From Terana coerulea (lineage: Eukaryota > Basidiomycota > Agaricomycetes > Polyporales > Phanerochaetaceae), in NCBI GenBank assembly GCA_024811115.1, contig JAKOGH010000229.1:43170-107169 (forward strand): DNA of 64,000 bases, read 5' to 3'. Both the position numbers and the translations under genes were made by a program. Shown here in pieces: positions 24,925-36,479 of this stretch (the stretch's first letter is position 1; every line of letters starts with the position of its first letter). Under the pieces are notes generated by a model that was not told the origin of the DNA, did not search any database, and saw only the letters and a program-made list of their open reading frames with translations.

Positions 24925-25387
24925 GATTGAGGGCAGTAGCTGGCTGTGAGGGAGTAGCGGTGGCGAGAAAATCAGTATCAGTGCCAGCTATTGCACACTG
25001 GTCTGAGTCGCTTTTATGGTGCGCATGGAAGTGGCGGATCCCAGATTTAGTGGTTCCATTGTGATCAGTGGCTTTCGGTCTGTCTTGCTATTTACTTTGC
25101 GGAGACGGCGCCACTCACGCCGGCCCCCCTCACAGACAAAGGAGTGATGATGACGAAGAAATAGAGACGGTCAGTTGTACGAACAATCAACTTTTGATCA
25201 GCCACACGTCGAGATCATTACATTACAAGTACTGATACAATTCAGATAGCTACCGCGACAGCCTCACTTGGATATCATCTGGAGCAGTTGTAAGGCTGCA
25301 CAGAACAACAAGACATTCAATCCGTCGGCGAGTAGGTACCTGGATAGTATTAACGTCAATGTTTTTAGGGGCAGGGTTGTCGGTGGA

Positions 25388-25830
25388 TCAACACGTACCA
25401 CTGTGTGGCATGCAGTCGATCAAAGGCTCCTTCTCGTCGTAATCAAGGCATTCGCGGACACACTTGCCCGACGCGTCCACCTTGCATTTGACGATAGTGA
25501 GCCCATTGTACTTCGCGTCGTGCACTTTGTCCGTGTGACAACCCTTGAAGCACGGCTTAACTTTGCGGAACGTCTCACTTCCCGGCTCTCCCTCGGCCTC
25601 CGCCACCACCCTCTCACAGCACAACGCGGCGTAGTCATACACCTCGTCGTAGCCGTTGAAGCACTTGTTGGTTCTAGTGCCCTCGTCATCGAAGCAGTGT
25701 GGGGTCAAGCGGCTCCCATTGCGGTTGTTCGTCGCGTCGTATGTCCCATGTTAGCGGCGGGACGGTCGGTCCCGACGAGTCGGATGATATCATCCCGAAG
25801 TGCTTGCAATCGCGCTGCTCGCTGCGCCAT
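25388..25830 (-). CDS. uncharacterised cysteine-rich protein B, paralogue of protein A
   Basis: Starts MAQRAARLQALRDDIIRLVG, which resembles the first helix of protein A. After one frame break near 25750 (one base apparently missing) it continues TPHCFDDEGTRTNKCFNGYDEVYDY, ALCCERV, KPCFKGCHTDKVHDAKYNGLTIVKCKVDASGKCVREC and ends HSGTC. The shared core with A is CC - CF-x-G-x-HT - KV - YN - V-x-KC - D-x-G-x-C. The order on the - strand is B then A, about 0.46 kb apart, consistent with an old tandem duplication. The proteins differ strongly in length between core cysteines. Function unknown. Confidence 0.6.
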
Positions 25831-27142
25831 GGCCAGGGGAGAGTTGGGGTAAGGGCTAGGGGAGTGAAAGAAAAGCGCTGGTGACCCCGTTGTTCTTGTA
25901 GCTGCTGGGGAATTAAAGTTAATGAGAGGCGTGATGAGTGGCATAATCCTTGTCACGTTAAAGGTTTCATACCTTTGTATTTCATTCCTTTGTATCTCAC
26001 TCAGTACAGCAGTTCCCTTCCTCAGCCCGCCTCCTTGAGCTGCTTTAAGCCATGCGAATTTCAAGTTCGAGGGGGCCACATGAATGGAACTTCGGTTGAA
26101 CGTGCGACGGAAGCATGGCATTAATATTACGAGCATTGCTTCCTGTATTCAGTATCTACAATCGAGCTTGGGCAGTGCGTTGCTGAGACGCTGCCGCATA
26201 GGTATTGCACTCAAAAACCTTGTAAGATTGAACATAAAAGTGGCAGATGGCGAGGGAACTTGTTGAGGTGCCGTGAGCGCTCGCGCCACAAAGGCAAACA
26301 TTGTCCGCAAATGGAAGAGATGAGATAATCAAAACTCTACTGCCAGATCGGATGACCTGGCATGAGCTAGCCGCGTCTTGCGGTCACCACTCACGGCTTC
26401 GACGAGCTAACCCTAAGTACTGCCTCTCGGTCCTTGAGGTGTGTATGAATGCTGTTCACAAGCTATATGCATCTCGCATGGCATCAACAGGACTACGGTG
26501 ATGCCGACTGGGATGGAGAAATTGCGGACGTTGCTGTTCCAGTCAAAATTCAAGTTCAATGCGTGAATTTTGTCTCGGATCACGCTCGTGTTCCAGCCGC
26601 TTGACGAGTCCCTGACGAGTCGAGCCGGTGGTGGGCGTTATAAGACATGACACACCAGCAAGCCCACCTCTCATTTAACATGAAGATAGGCGCATCGGTA
26701 GCTTACACATACGGTTTCTCACCAAGCATTCTAAGGTTTCATACCTTTACGTTGATGTCTGTAGTGAGACCCAGAGGCTCGGCGAACAAGAGCGGGCGAA
26801 GCTGCAAGCAGGGAGTATCCAAGCATGGGTGAGCAATGGTATCGCGTCAGCATGGCAGGTACGGAATATCCGCTGCGTTTTCATTTCTCAAGAGCTACTC
26901 CACACTGTTCGAAGGTTCAAACGTCTCATCAGGCCGAATCGGCCATATCTCGGAGATTAGTGCCACTCTGAGACCGGGCACCGAGGAAGAATGTCACCAG
27001 TGTAAACCACGCTTCCAGGATGCCGCGCGTACGATCCTCAGGAACTCCGAGCTTGAAAGTATAAAGCACTCAAGAAAGCGCGCTGGTTCCCCTATCACTC
27101 GCTGCATATCAACCTTATTCCTTTGGCAGAAGCACAATATTA
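25831..27142. other. intergenic between protein B and the oxidoreductase
   Basis: About 1.3 kb between two divergent genes, presumably both promoters. Short frames only, and no repeat or motif I can defend. Confidence 0.4.
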
Positions 27143-28526
27143 ATGTCACCTACCACATCCATTTTGCTCCTCGGTGCTACAGGTATGTGAGTACTGCTGC
27201 CGGCAAACTCGTACAATGACCTATGCAACGTACTAGGCTACGTTGGAGGAAGTGTTCTTTCGCGCTTGCTAGCCCACCCAAGCGCGAGCACGTTTGATAT
27301 CACCGCGCTCATCCGCTCAGAGGAGAAGGCCGAGAAGCTGAAGAGATTTGGTGTCAAGACCGCTATTAGGATCAATCCAAGACCTTTCTTTACTCCGGGA
27401 GCTAGCGGAGAGTGCTCAGGTGGTGTTCACATGCGTGAGTAGTATACTTCAATTCCCTCCGAAACAAGTCTCTTAGCGATGACTTGTTTGAACAGATCAG
27501 CTCTGATGATTTACCTCATATCAAAGCCATCTTGAAGGGCACGGAGCTTAGGCATGCCAGAACAGGAGATAGACCGATTTTGATTCATACTGTGAGGTTT
27601 TGTAATCGTTAGGCTGATGCAGAGGTTTAACCCATCATTTAGTCCGGAACAGGCGTGCTCATTCCCGAAGGAGAGGTGGGTCTTGGGGTCAGTGAAGTGG
27701 TCTACGACGACAGCAATATCGAGCAGCTGGCGACCATCAAGCCGACTGCACCGCACCGAAATGTTGACTTAGCGATTTTCGAGGCAAACCAATCCGGTAA
27801 GCAATTAACCTTACCCCGTCCTCTCCGTTGACACCTAATCTCCGCAAATGCCAGGCTACGTAAGTGGGTATATTATAGCTCCCAGCGCAATCTATGGCCT
27901 CGCAAACACACCACTCACCGCTGCCGGTATCCAAAGCCCCAACCCCCTTCTCGTACAGGTAGCGATCAATGCTACTCTGGGGAAAGGGATACCTGGTATG
28001 ATAGGCAAAGGCCTTGGAATATGGCCGAGTATACACATAGACGACAGTAAGTGCTCAACCCATGTTGAACTTGATCACCATACTCAGCTCAACCCACTTA
28101 GCTGCTGACTTGTACATTACTCTCTTCGACGTCATCGTCAAGAACGGAGCAGAAAACGTTGCGCATGGCGAGAACGAATACTACTTCGTCGAAAACGGGG
28201 ATTTCTTGTGGTACGATTTTTCTTCAAGGAAATCGGGCGCGTCATGGTTCAATATGGGCTCTCCGCAACCGACGAGCCGGTGCCCTTCACCCCAGAAGAA
28301 AGGGTGAAGTATTTTGGCTCCGAGGTGCGCTTTTTACTAACCGAGAGACGGCGTGATGCTAAGCCATGTTGTGCAGGAATATGCAAGTCTATGGGGAAGC
28401 AACTCTCGTGCCCGGGGCACGCGTGCCAAAACGCTCGGTTGGACGCCGAAGTTCACCAAGGATGACATGTTTGCTAGTGTGGAACCCTACTTCAAGCAGA
28501 TTGCAAAGCAGCTCGGGAAGTTGTGA
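27143..28526 (+). CDS. NAD(P)-binding Rossmann-fold protein (atypical SDR, NmrA/epimerase-like)
   Basis: Seven exons: 27143-27182, 27237-27434, 27496-27591, 27643-27796, 27855-28046, 28102-28324 and 28377-28526, about 350 residues. The N-terminus SILLLGATGYVGGSVLSRLL carries the dinucleotide-binding GATGYVG motif (residues 11-17, split by intron 1), followed by FDITALIRSEEKAEKL. Later parts are PILIHTSGTGVL, GYVSGYIIAPSAIYGLANTPL, AADLY..LFDVIVKNG and a C-terminal LGWTPKFTKDD like extended SDRs. The YxxxK of classical SDRs is not evident, so the catalytic status is unclear. One extra base at 27368 and one missing T in a T-run at 28217-28221 break the frame but cancel in overall length. No signal peptide; likely cytosolic. 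Substrate unknown. Confidence 0.82.
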
Positions 28527-29315
28527 AATGTGAGTGCATAACCCCTACGGGTTGTAGATTATATTTAAGTACGGTGGAGTAGGGCGTTTGGAATCTCAAT
28601 CTCTCTTGTTATCCACCGGTTACACAGTCTGTTTGCTTGTCCTCGCTCACCTTATCGTTTCTGCCTTTGAATCGATGCATATGCAACCATTACCTCCGGT
28701 GTCTCACGAGCTACTCTTACGTCGAGACCCTCCCAGGCGCAGAACGCAAGCCTCTCAATCCCCACGTCACGAAGACATTCACCCCATCGTCCATGATTCT
28801 GATATTTCAGTGCTCATTAAGATAATTTTTGAAACGAAGCGTTGTATTCCACTGCGACTTGAAATCAGACAATTGAGTGAGATACTACTAGCGGCTGTCA
28901 GTAAATGATACTACGCGATCGCGGAATCCAAGGAGTGACTTGAGACAAACAGGCAAGTGTGCGTCGAACACATCATTCTGTAGTATATATACTTATCCAT
29001 CGGTATGATAGGGGCGAGAGCGTATCGGAAACGAACGAATGCAAAGGCAATCGCAAGGGTTAAAAACGACAACTGAGAGATGCACGACGGATTGGTTGCG
29101 ATTGTGGGTAACAGGGAACAAATGCGTTGAGTATGAGAAGCATAGAGGTATACTGACCGGAACTAATGCAAGTACGGCACTGTCAGTCCGGGAACGAAGA
29201 GGGACGGACGAGAGTACACACCTATTGAATTTATATACACCATGAAGTCCTTCCAAAACTGCGATTCATTGTTTCGTCTTCCAAGCCGTTTCCTTTGTGT
29301 TCATCGTAATGAGGC
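28527..29315. other. intergenic between two converging genes
   Basis: About 0.8 kb, mostly A/T-richer than the genes. It presumably contains both 3' UTRs. No gene or repeat recognised. Confidence 0.4.
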
Positions 29316-30947
29316 TCACTCCTCGTCGGGAATCTCCCCGGCAACGTCATCCGGCACGCTCAGCTTCAAAGGCGGGGGCATGCCTGACGCAAGCATGCTG
29401 ACCATTTCCTCGAGGTCGTTTCCGCCCTTGTGCGGCGAAGGCGACTCCGGCGCGTGTTCAAGATCTTCTTCCTCGTCTGAAGGAGGCTCGACTTCGGGTT
29501 CGACTTCGGGCTCGGTCGCTTCTTCGACGGTGTGCTCGATGGTGTGTTCCTCCTGGCCCGGGTGAGGAACTGCAGGCTGACCACCAACGTCCTCCGCCAT
29601 CTTCTCTGCAGAGACATCGTGGTGCTCTGGCTCTAAGTCATCGTGAGCAGCAACGCCCTCTTCGTAGTGCTCCTCTGGCTCTTGTGTAAGTGTCTCGGCG
29701 ACAGCTGGTTCTTCCTCTTGAGCATGCGCCGATGGCGGTGTGACTGTGGTCTTCTCCTTTGGCTTCGTTGCAGCTGCGGTTCTTGGCTTTGCGGCCGCAG
29801 CCGCGCCTCTAGCGGAGGCGGTACCCCGTGCAGGCGCAGCCCCACGTTTAGCCGGTGTCTTGGCCGGCGAGGGAGCAGGGGCAGGTCTGGCTTTGGACAT
29901 GCTGGCCGCAGTGGGCTTGCTCAGCCGTTCGGCGGCATCGCTGCTGAGCGTCTGCTTCTTGACCGGAAGCGGAGGACCGTCCGGTGCGTTGCTTGCTTTA
30001 GCGAGCGACGCGGCGGTCGGCGTGAACAAGCGCGACGACGCTGGCGTCTTCGGGCGAGCGGCAGAAGTTGGCGTCTTCGCCCTGGCGACGGACGGTGTCT
30101 TGGACCGCGCGGGCGTGGCTGGTTGGCGTAGACCTGCGCTGGAGCCTGGGCGCGAATTGGGGGCGGCCTTGATTACTGCTGCCGGGAAGCTCTTCAAGCT
30201 CGACGAGGAACGGAGAGTCTGCGCCGCGGGTGCGGATGACGAAGCGGAGATGGGAGGTGCACCATGGTACGACGTCGGAGGAGACTTTGCTGGCGTGCGC
30301 GTGGTCTTTGCGACAACCGCTGGACGACTGGCAGGCGCTTTGGTCTTGGAGGGTGTAGCTGGGGTACGAGTGCTCGCGGTAGAGCCAGCACCGGACTGAC
30401 GTGCTGCAGGTTGTCTTCGCGCCTGAGATGCTGCCGGACCAGAAGTAGCATCGGTAGAAGAGGAGATAGGTGAGGTAGGCGGAGGAGAGGCTGCTGCAGC
30501 TGTGTCACCAGATGTGGCATCGATCTCCAATGATACTGGAGGCTTCTGTAAGTCGGCAGGGTCTATCTTCGGCGAAGCGTCTGGTGTTGGCAAAGCTAGT
30601 TTTGCGGGAGTGGTCTCACGAGCAGCAATGTCGGGAGGTGGCGAGGTTGTATCGAGTTCCTTCTCCTTCTCTGCTTTAGGCTTCGGAGGCCATTCTCGAG
30701 CCTCCTTCACCTCCTTCTTCCCGGGCTCTCCGATGTGCGCGAGGGCACTTGCTGTACGCGCTGGCACAGAGCCAATAGACTGTCGCTTTGTCTGCTGCTC
30801 GAACCGCCCGATGAGGTTCGCAACACTTCCGCGAGGCTTTTCGTCTGGCAACGGCCTGCGCATGTGGATCAGACACAAATCTTCGTGAAGTGACGCGGAG
30901 CAATACAGACTTACATGTGGAGAACGTTGGGTGTTGATCCAGCACAA
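29316..30947 (-). CDS. low-complexity Ala/Pro/Ser protein with N-terminal IGRFE motif and acidic tail
   Basis: About 515 residues, no catalytic domain. A conserved-looking N-terminus (EKPRGSVANLIGRFEQQTKRQS) is followed by a long disordered part rich in A, P, S and T with repeated SKTP / AKTPTS / PKTPAS units, lysine-rich in the middle. The end is acidic (EVEPEVEPPSDEEEDLE) with a final hydrophobic helix DLEEMVSMLASGM. A basic, TP/SP-rich middle with an acidic end suggests a phosphorylated cytoskeletal or scaffold protein, but I do not recognise it. The start is ambiguous. If the intron 30914-30857 is spliced, a Met codon is formed across the junction (AT|G) and the protein begins MPLPDEK. 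Unspliced, an ATG at 30947 or one inside the intron would serve. Confidence 0.7.
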   Translation of the reverse strand: MCWINTQRSPHVSLYCSASLHEDLCLIHMRRPLPDEKPRGSVANLIGRFEQQTKRQSIGSVPARTASALAHIGEPGKKEVKEAREWPPKPKAEKEKELDTTSPPPDIAARETTPAKLALPTPDASPKIDPADLQKPPVSLEIDATSGDTAAAASPPPTSPISSSTDATSGPAASQARRQPAARQSGAGSTASTRTPATPSKTKAPASRPAVVAKTTRTPAKSPPTSYHGAPPISASSSAPAAQTLRSSSSLKSFPAAVIKAAPNSRPGSSAGLRQPATPARSKTPSVARAKTPTSAARPKTPASSRLFTPTAASLAKASNAPDGPPLPVKKQTLSSDAAERLSKPTAASMSKARPAPAPSPAKTPAKRGAAPARGTASARGAAAAAKPRTAAATKPKEKTTVTPPSAHAQEEEPAVAETLTQEPEEHYEEGVAAHDDLEPEHHDVSAEKMAEDVGGQPAVPHPGQEEHTIEHTVEEATEPEVEPEVEPPSDEEEDLEHAPESPSPHKGGNDLEEMVSMLASGMPPPLKLSVPDDVAGEIPDEE

Positions 30948-32612
30948 TCGTCTCTCGCCGGCGAGAGTAGGGCGTGGACAGAGTACAAGTAAGAGTCGAT
31001 GCAGGTGAGTTGCAGTGTTAGTTGCGATGGCAAGTACAATGACACGAACAGATCATGGGCGTACACGTTTCTGATGAGGTTACAAATGATTTCTGACTCT
31101 CATACAACTTCTTGTAGCATCAGCAGTGCGCCTATCACGAAGGTAAGCCCCAGTGATGCTCGCCTTACAAACCGAAATGTAAGTCTTAGCGCCCACTCAA
31201 CCTTTTCTCATTCCAACCTCGTTCTACTGGTCATTTGTGCCCGAGCCCAAAACACCATCTAGTGCGGGGTTATTTGCATACGCCATTAATTCTTTGAGAG
31301 CTGCCACGAAGTTTTTGAGATGCCCAAGAATTCCAGAGCTGCGAGTGGGCTCAAAAACGGAACGACCTTCCTCTAATTTGCACTGGTGCATGGGTAATCC
31401 CCACTCTGGCATCCGCCAACTATGTGTAAGTCTTTCGTTTCTTACCTGCATAATTCAGTATGCTTAAGATATATGTGCACATTGGTAGCCTTATTGTGGA
31501 CCTCGACGCAGACATGTCCGGCAATTCAGCTTGCTGTTTTGACGCTGTTACGCCTACGAAGCGTCGTAGCATCTCATGGTTGCAGCCGGTAAGTGTTATT
31601 GGCCTCCTGAAAGGTCGACGTAAGTGACACCTACGCATATATGCAGGTCATGAGTGCTAGAAGGCTCGTAGCCTATGCCGAACGTCTTACGACAGGCTCG
31701 CTCTCTGTTCCCACTAGAGACTGAGGGACGCCACCCCAGAGCTGAATATGTCTTGGAATCACAGTGCTTTAGTTACTATGCCTTTCCACGGCATCTGCAC
31801 CTCGAAGGCCATAGCTCCGCATGCTTTCGGCTGAATCAGCTGAGACGAACGCTCGGAGTCGTTGAGAAACGGAATATATACGAGCATCGATCACCATGTA
31901 CGCGTCGTTCCTTCCTTCTAGACCGTATGTGTATCATCACAACGCTGACACTTCTTCCCATTAGTTCAGCACGCTGGTCTACTTCTGCTGGTCAAGCCAA
32001 GTTTCTATCGCGTTCAGACCAGCCACGCAAGATGTCACATTCACGTGCACGGTGGTCACGTAGCGCCTGGTTGTTCGTCGCGAGGTTTGTTGTTCTCGGG
32101 TTGGTCCAACTGAAGGCAACCGACGCGGATACAATGCCCCAGCTGTCGACAACCTGTTCTTTTCTTCTGCATCTTCAAGTTACAGCCTTGGTCGGAGTTG
32201 GAATTGCAGCCTTACTGCGGGACAAGATGAAGATCCTCTGTGCGGGCATGGAAGTGTTGTATATGCCTCATGGCCGAAGACGGTTTCAACCTGTGCGTGT
32301 CAGACAACAGATCCACGCGTTTTCAGCGTGGCCGACGCTTTGAATAGCTCAGGACAAGTGGCGAAATCGCCATGAAGACTATTACCAAGGCGCTGCACCT
32401 GGTACTTGGACAAGCCGTGTGGTGTATACGGGTCGTCCCTGCATTATCCTAGAGCAATACTGCCTAACTGGGACGTTTGGCTGTGAACGCAATGAGGTGA
32501 TTCGGGACATAAAACGTGAGGACGAAGTCTGGCTACCATAATCCACATCTTTCGTATGTCCTAAGTCGCGTCCTCCAATACTTGAGCTTACTTTTGTAGC
32601 CAGCTCGACATT
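30948..32612. other. intergenic between divergent genes
   Basis: About 1.7 kb. An open frame at 31675-32343 (+) has no recognisable domain and mixed codon use. I see no supporting exon chain and leave it uncalled. Confidence 0.4.
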
Positions 32613-34590
32613 ATGTCCGGTCATTGGCCAACAAATTACCCCTACCACGGCAACGGTCAAAGTGCGGGGTACTATCCGCCCTATCAACACGCCTCTCAGC
32701 AGCCACGGTACCCGGCTGGTGCTCTCCCTCCGCATAGTCGCCCGTCCAACGCCATCACGACTTCGCGCCGTAGGCGGGTACCCTCTCTGCCCGTGGAATT
32801 ATGGGAAAAGATTATCAACCTCCTTCCTCGCCAAGCACAGCGCGCATGCCTAACCGTCAATCGCACATTCTACTCTTTGGCGCTGAGACCACTCCTTTCA
32901 ACTCTGAACATCCATATCGAGGAAGAATTCATATCCTTTACGCCCGACGGAGTGCATTACCGAACCCGTTACCCTGACACGTTCCCGATCAACAACATCC
33001 GTGAGTGCAACATGATATTGTGGCGCATCACTCGGGATCCAAGTCTGGCGAGGCATGTGCGGGAATTCAATCTTTTCATGAACGACAAGCAGAGTACTCG
33101 CCGTGAGTTTATACTTTGCTGTTCATGGTCGAGCTGGCACTGACGACATCGTTTAAGACATCGCGAACGTCGAAGCCGCGTTAAAGGTTCTGCCTCACTT
33201 GCGCGCATTCAGTCTCGTGGCAGCAGGCACTATACCTGAGGTTCCTGAGACGCAGTGTAGTGCTCGTCGCGTGGTGGACGTTCTGCTCAAGAAGTGCACT
33301 CGTTTGGAGGAGTTGACTTTGCCACATATGTTCGTCTCCACTCAAGCTTGCGTAAGTCTCAGTGCTGACATAGAATGCCATATAGGATGTACGATCGCGC
33401 TGTTGAGTCCATCCGGTGTCTCCCTCGCCTTCGTAAACTGGTGTGCTGCGACTATCACGAACTCGGCCCCCAGATGCAGATCCTCGGCATTGAAGAGCTC
33501 TGCAGGCAATTCGACCCCGTCAAGGAGGCCCGCCAAGGAAACGTGTTCGGCGGACGACTGACGCATTTGGCCCTGGATGTCGTCCTGCTGGAGACCGTAC
33601 CACTACAAGTGCGCCGCCAGCTCGTCCAGCTTGAAGTATACCAGCTGCTGTACGAAGAGGAAATACGCGGGCTTACCCAAGACTTGGTTGCAAACTACCG
33701 CAACTTGCAGTCTCTGACGCTTCATATCAGTGGCGGCGCGCCGAGCCCTAATGTACCAGATCCCGGCTTTCAGCTCAGACCCGGCGAACCAGATACATAC
33801 CCCCGAAGCACTGCGCAGGTTCACGACAGCATGATCACGGATCTTGTCGCTCAAACTGGCAGGGACGGATATCGTGCGCGCGATTGTCTGGGTCGTCTGA
33901 CGCATTTCAAGTACATCGATTACCATGGCGCAGCCCCCGAGTGGATGTGTCGCCACCTTGCATGCTTTCTGGAATCGCGCAAGGCGCTGCGGGCGGTGGA
34001 TATCAAGAGCATTATTGTGGACAAAGAGATGGCGAAGACCGTCCTCCGCGCGTTGCGGAAGCTGCCGAACCTGGAGGTTCTCGGTTTCGAGTTCTGGGAC
34101 AGGAGGAAAGCTTTCGACTCTGGGATAGAACTCCTTGCGTCTATGCCGACCACCTTGACCCACCTCAAGTATAGCGTGTGCGGGTGGAATCTGCGAGCGA
34201 GCCCAACAACTTCGGACTTCATCGTGCAACGCGCTGTGAGTATCCTCGGTTGTCGCTTTCACGTCTGGTGCTGACTATGCTGCCCAGATAAGCCACCTCC
34301 CTCGCCTTCAATTCCTCTCCCTTTTCGACGGCATTGACCTCGGGGCAGGTAAGACGAACTACATCCGCCTCGGCACTCCCCTGCACCAGTTCAACTTTGG
34401 CCGCCTCAAGTTCCTCGCTCTCGAGCATTGGTGGATCGACATTGAGCGTGACCCCTGGGGTCGGCTGGCACTCACGCAGTGGCCGCCGCGGCAGGTGCTT
34501 TTCAGCTCCTACGAGGGAGCAGACAGGTTGGACGAGGACGGGGAGTGGCTCTTAAGGTATAACCGGGCATTGATGGAACAAAGAGGGTAA
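32613..34590 (+). CDS. F-box protein with LRR-like C-terminal region
   Basis: Probable SCF ubiquitin-ligase substrate receptor. Exons 32613-33102, 33158-33351, 33386-34235 and 34288-34590, about 611 residues. After a Pro/Tyr/Gln-rich N-terminus (residues 1-50) comes the F-box VPSLPVELWEKIINLLPRQ..RACLTVNRTF. The rest has leucine-repeat-like strands (LKVLPHLRAFSLV, CTRLEELTLPHM, LPRLRKLVC, LTHLALDVV, LRKLPNLEVLGFE, LPRLQFLSLF). The second to third exon junction is one base out of frame: a TAG-G acceptor at 33385 leaves an extra G, so either an indel or an unrecognised splice site is involved. This protein belongs to a different F-box family from the four paralogues downstream. Confidence 0.8.
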
Positions 34591-35128
34591 GAACGACTCG
34601 TTTATTCTCGTCGGTCATAGATATCCGTCATCATGCGCACGATGAATATCTGCGCTGAAACTCGGAAACGTGCGGTAGAATTACTATGGAAAAGGACTAT
34701 ATTATGCAAAACTATGGACTACCTGGCTGGCTCTGTCTCACACTCTTTGAAAAATTTACCACCCTCTCGCTGTGAGCTTCACCGTCTGGGCACTCGGTTG
34801 ACGATATCGTGTATGCGAAGTACTGGTAAGAAAATTAACAACTTTGTGGCGTTGCCAATTTCCACGTTCGCTTTCGATCCTACTTACTCCTGATATGTCT
34901 CGCACAGTAAAATAGCCGATCTACGGCAGATATTATCACATACAATTTATGCGCACATAACGATGAGCTATTTCTGTGTAGTCGAAAGCATGGTCGAAGA
35001 CATATTTTACCAGGGTATCCTTCAGACCGGAAATGCATACTACAATATTTCGGTCAAGCGGTGAAGAACGGACATTTCGATACACATGCGAACACGTCTT
35101 AATGAGAATAAGCGGGGTAGGTCTCATA
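34591..35128. other. intergenic between converging F-box genes
   Basis: About 0.54 kb, A/T-rich, holding the 3' ends of the two flanking genes. Nothing else recognised. Confidence 0.4.
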
Positions 35129-36479
35129 CTACGTAATAGGCAGCGAGATCAAACCGCGGTTGATTCCCGTACTACTTACATCATAGTCAACCATATTGTA
35201 TAGCCTTGCAGACAGTCGCCGACGAAGCACATCCATCGTCACCGGCAAACATTCACGTTTAGGCCGTAAAGACCCGTCAGAGTTCCTTCTAGACTCCGCG
35301 CATACCAGCAAGGTTTGTAGCGAAGGGAAGCGAGAACATGTCTGCGCGAAGACGTCCCAGTTCAAGGCGTTGAGCCCGATACGCAGCTGGTCATCATCAC
35401 CGTATTCGTCGGACAAAAAGATGAAAGCGAGAGACAGCCCGATAGTGTGCAGCTGGTCGGGAGGGGAGAAGTTCTTGAGGAATTTGACTAGCGACTTCCA
35501 CTGGGAAGTTGCGCTTGTCTGGGACGCCACTTTGACGTAGCATCTGAGATGGAGAGCGCTGAGTTGATGACAAGTCGAGAGCGCGGACAGAACCGCATCC
35601 ATTGCTGAAGTGTCGGAGAAGTCGCAGGAAAAGGAAGTGAGGTTCGGTACATCTCGCAAGAGGCTAGACAAGCGCTCCTTCATCTCTCCTAGACCCGGCA
35701 GTAGAGTGAGAGATGACAAGGCAGAGAGCCTGATGTTGGAATGAAGTATGTGCAGGCACCACTCCCAAAACATAGACCGGTGGAACTCGAGGGAATCAAC
35801 CTCAACGCGGTTCGCTTGGTCGGCGCTGAAGGGCATGTTCAGATCACACCCCTCGAAGGTGAGGTTTCCAATCCGTCGAAATTGTCGAATGAAGGCAGCC
35901 ACGCTTGGTAGATTCGAATTGGGTAGGAACGAGAGTGTGAGCCGAGCTATGTGTCGAACAGGGATGTGATGATCCGGCTGTTGGCCATCTGGTGGAAGGA
36001 GTGCACATTGGAACAATTCGAGGCTCTGAAGGCAAGGTAGCGTGTCCACGATAGAAAGGATACTGTCAAAAGGAGTGGGTTCGAGCGGCTGGCAGCGACT
36101 GCCCCTCTTGCACCTGAGATATGGGCCCTCGTGGCTGTTTGAGAGCTTTAGCTCCCGCACATATGAGCGCACGCGTGGTGAGTCCATTAGCTTCTGAGAA
36201 AGGTCTGCGAAGGCAGAAGTGGCATCCACAGGACAAGTACACGGGTCAGATTGGCGGGCCCAGAAGTGAGGGCACGGCGGCCAGCGGAGACGTTCGAAGA
36301 GGTGAAGGGAGGAGGATGGTAACCCAGGCGCTGCAGACAAGCGAACACGCCTTCAGGGTTTTCTTGTCATCGTGCGAGTAGTCAATGACAGTGTCCACGA
36401 GCTCTTGCGGTAGAGTGCGGCTTGGTGATATGGCTGCCGCAGAACTCGAAGGGGTCGACAATACGGCCTCCGTCGCCAT
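35129..36479 (-). CDS. F-box/LRR-like protein, family copy 1
   Basis: Single exon of about 449 residues starting MATEAVLSTPSSSAAAIS. The F-box-like segment reads LPQELVDTVIDYSHDDKKTLKACSLVCSAW, followed by LHLFERLRWPPCPHFW, a Cys pair (CTCPVD), LPCLQSLELFQC, ARLTLSFLP, FIRQFRRIGNLTFEGCDL, LSSLTLLPGLGEMK, RDVPNLTSFSCDF and CSRFPSLQTL, which look like irregular leucine repeats. One extra base at about 36318-36322 (just after CSAW) separates the F-box from the rest. The same family occurs at 37740-39072, 47163-48524, 50360-51718 and, truncated, at 58334-59014. Expected role: SCF adaptor with a variable target-binding region. The gene is probably intact if the indel is an assembly error. Confidence 0.82.

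Noticed and set aside
29643..30399. Long + strand frames opposite the low-complexity protein
   Set aside because: They are antisense shadows of the Ala/Pro-rich gene, whose - strand frame has the conserved N-terminus and acidic end.
31675..32343. 222-codon open frame on the + strand
   Set aside because: No recognisable domain or homology pattern, and no promoter or splice support.
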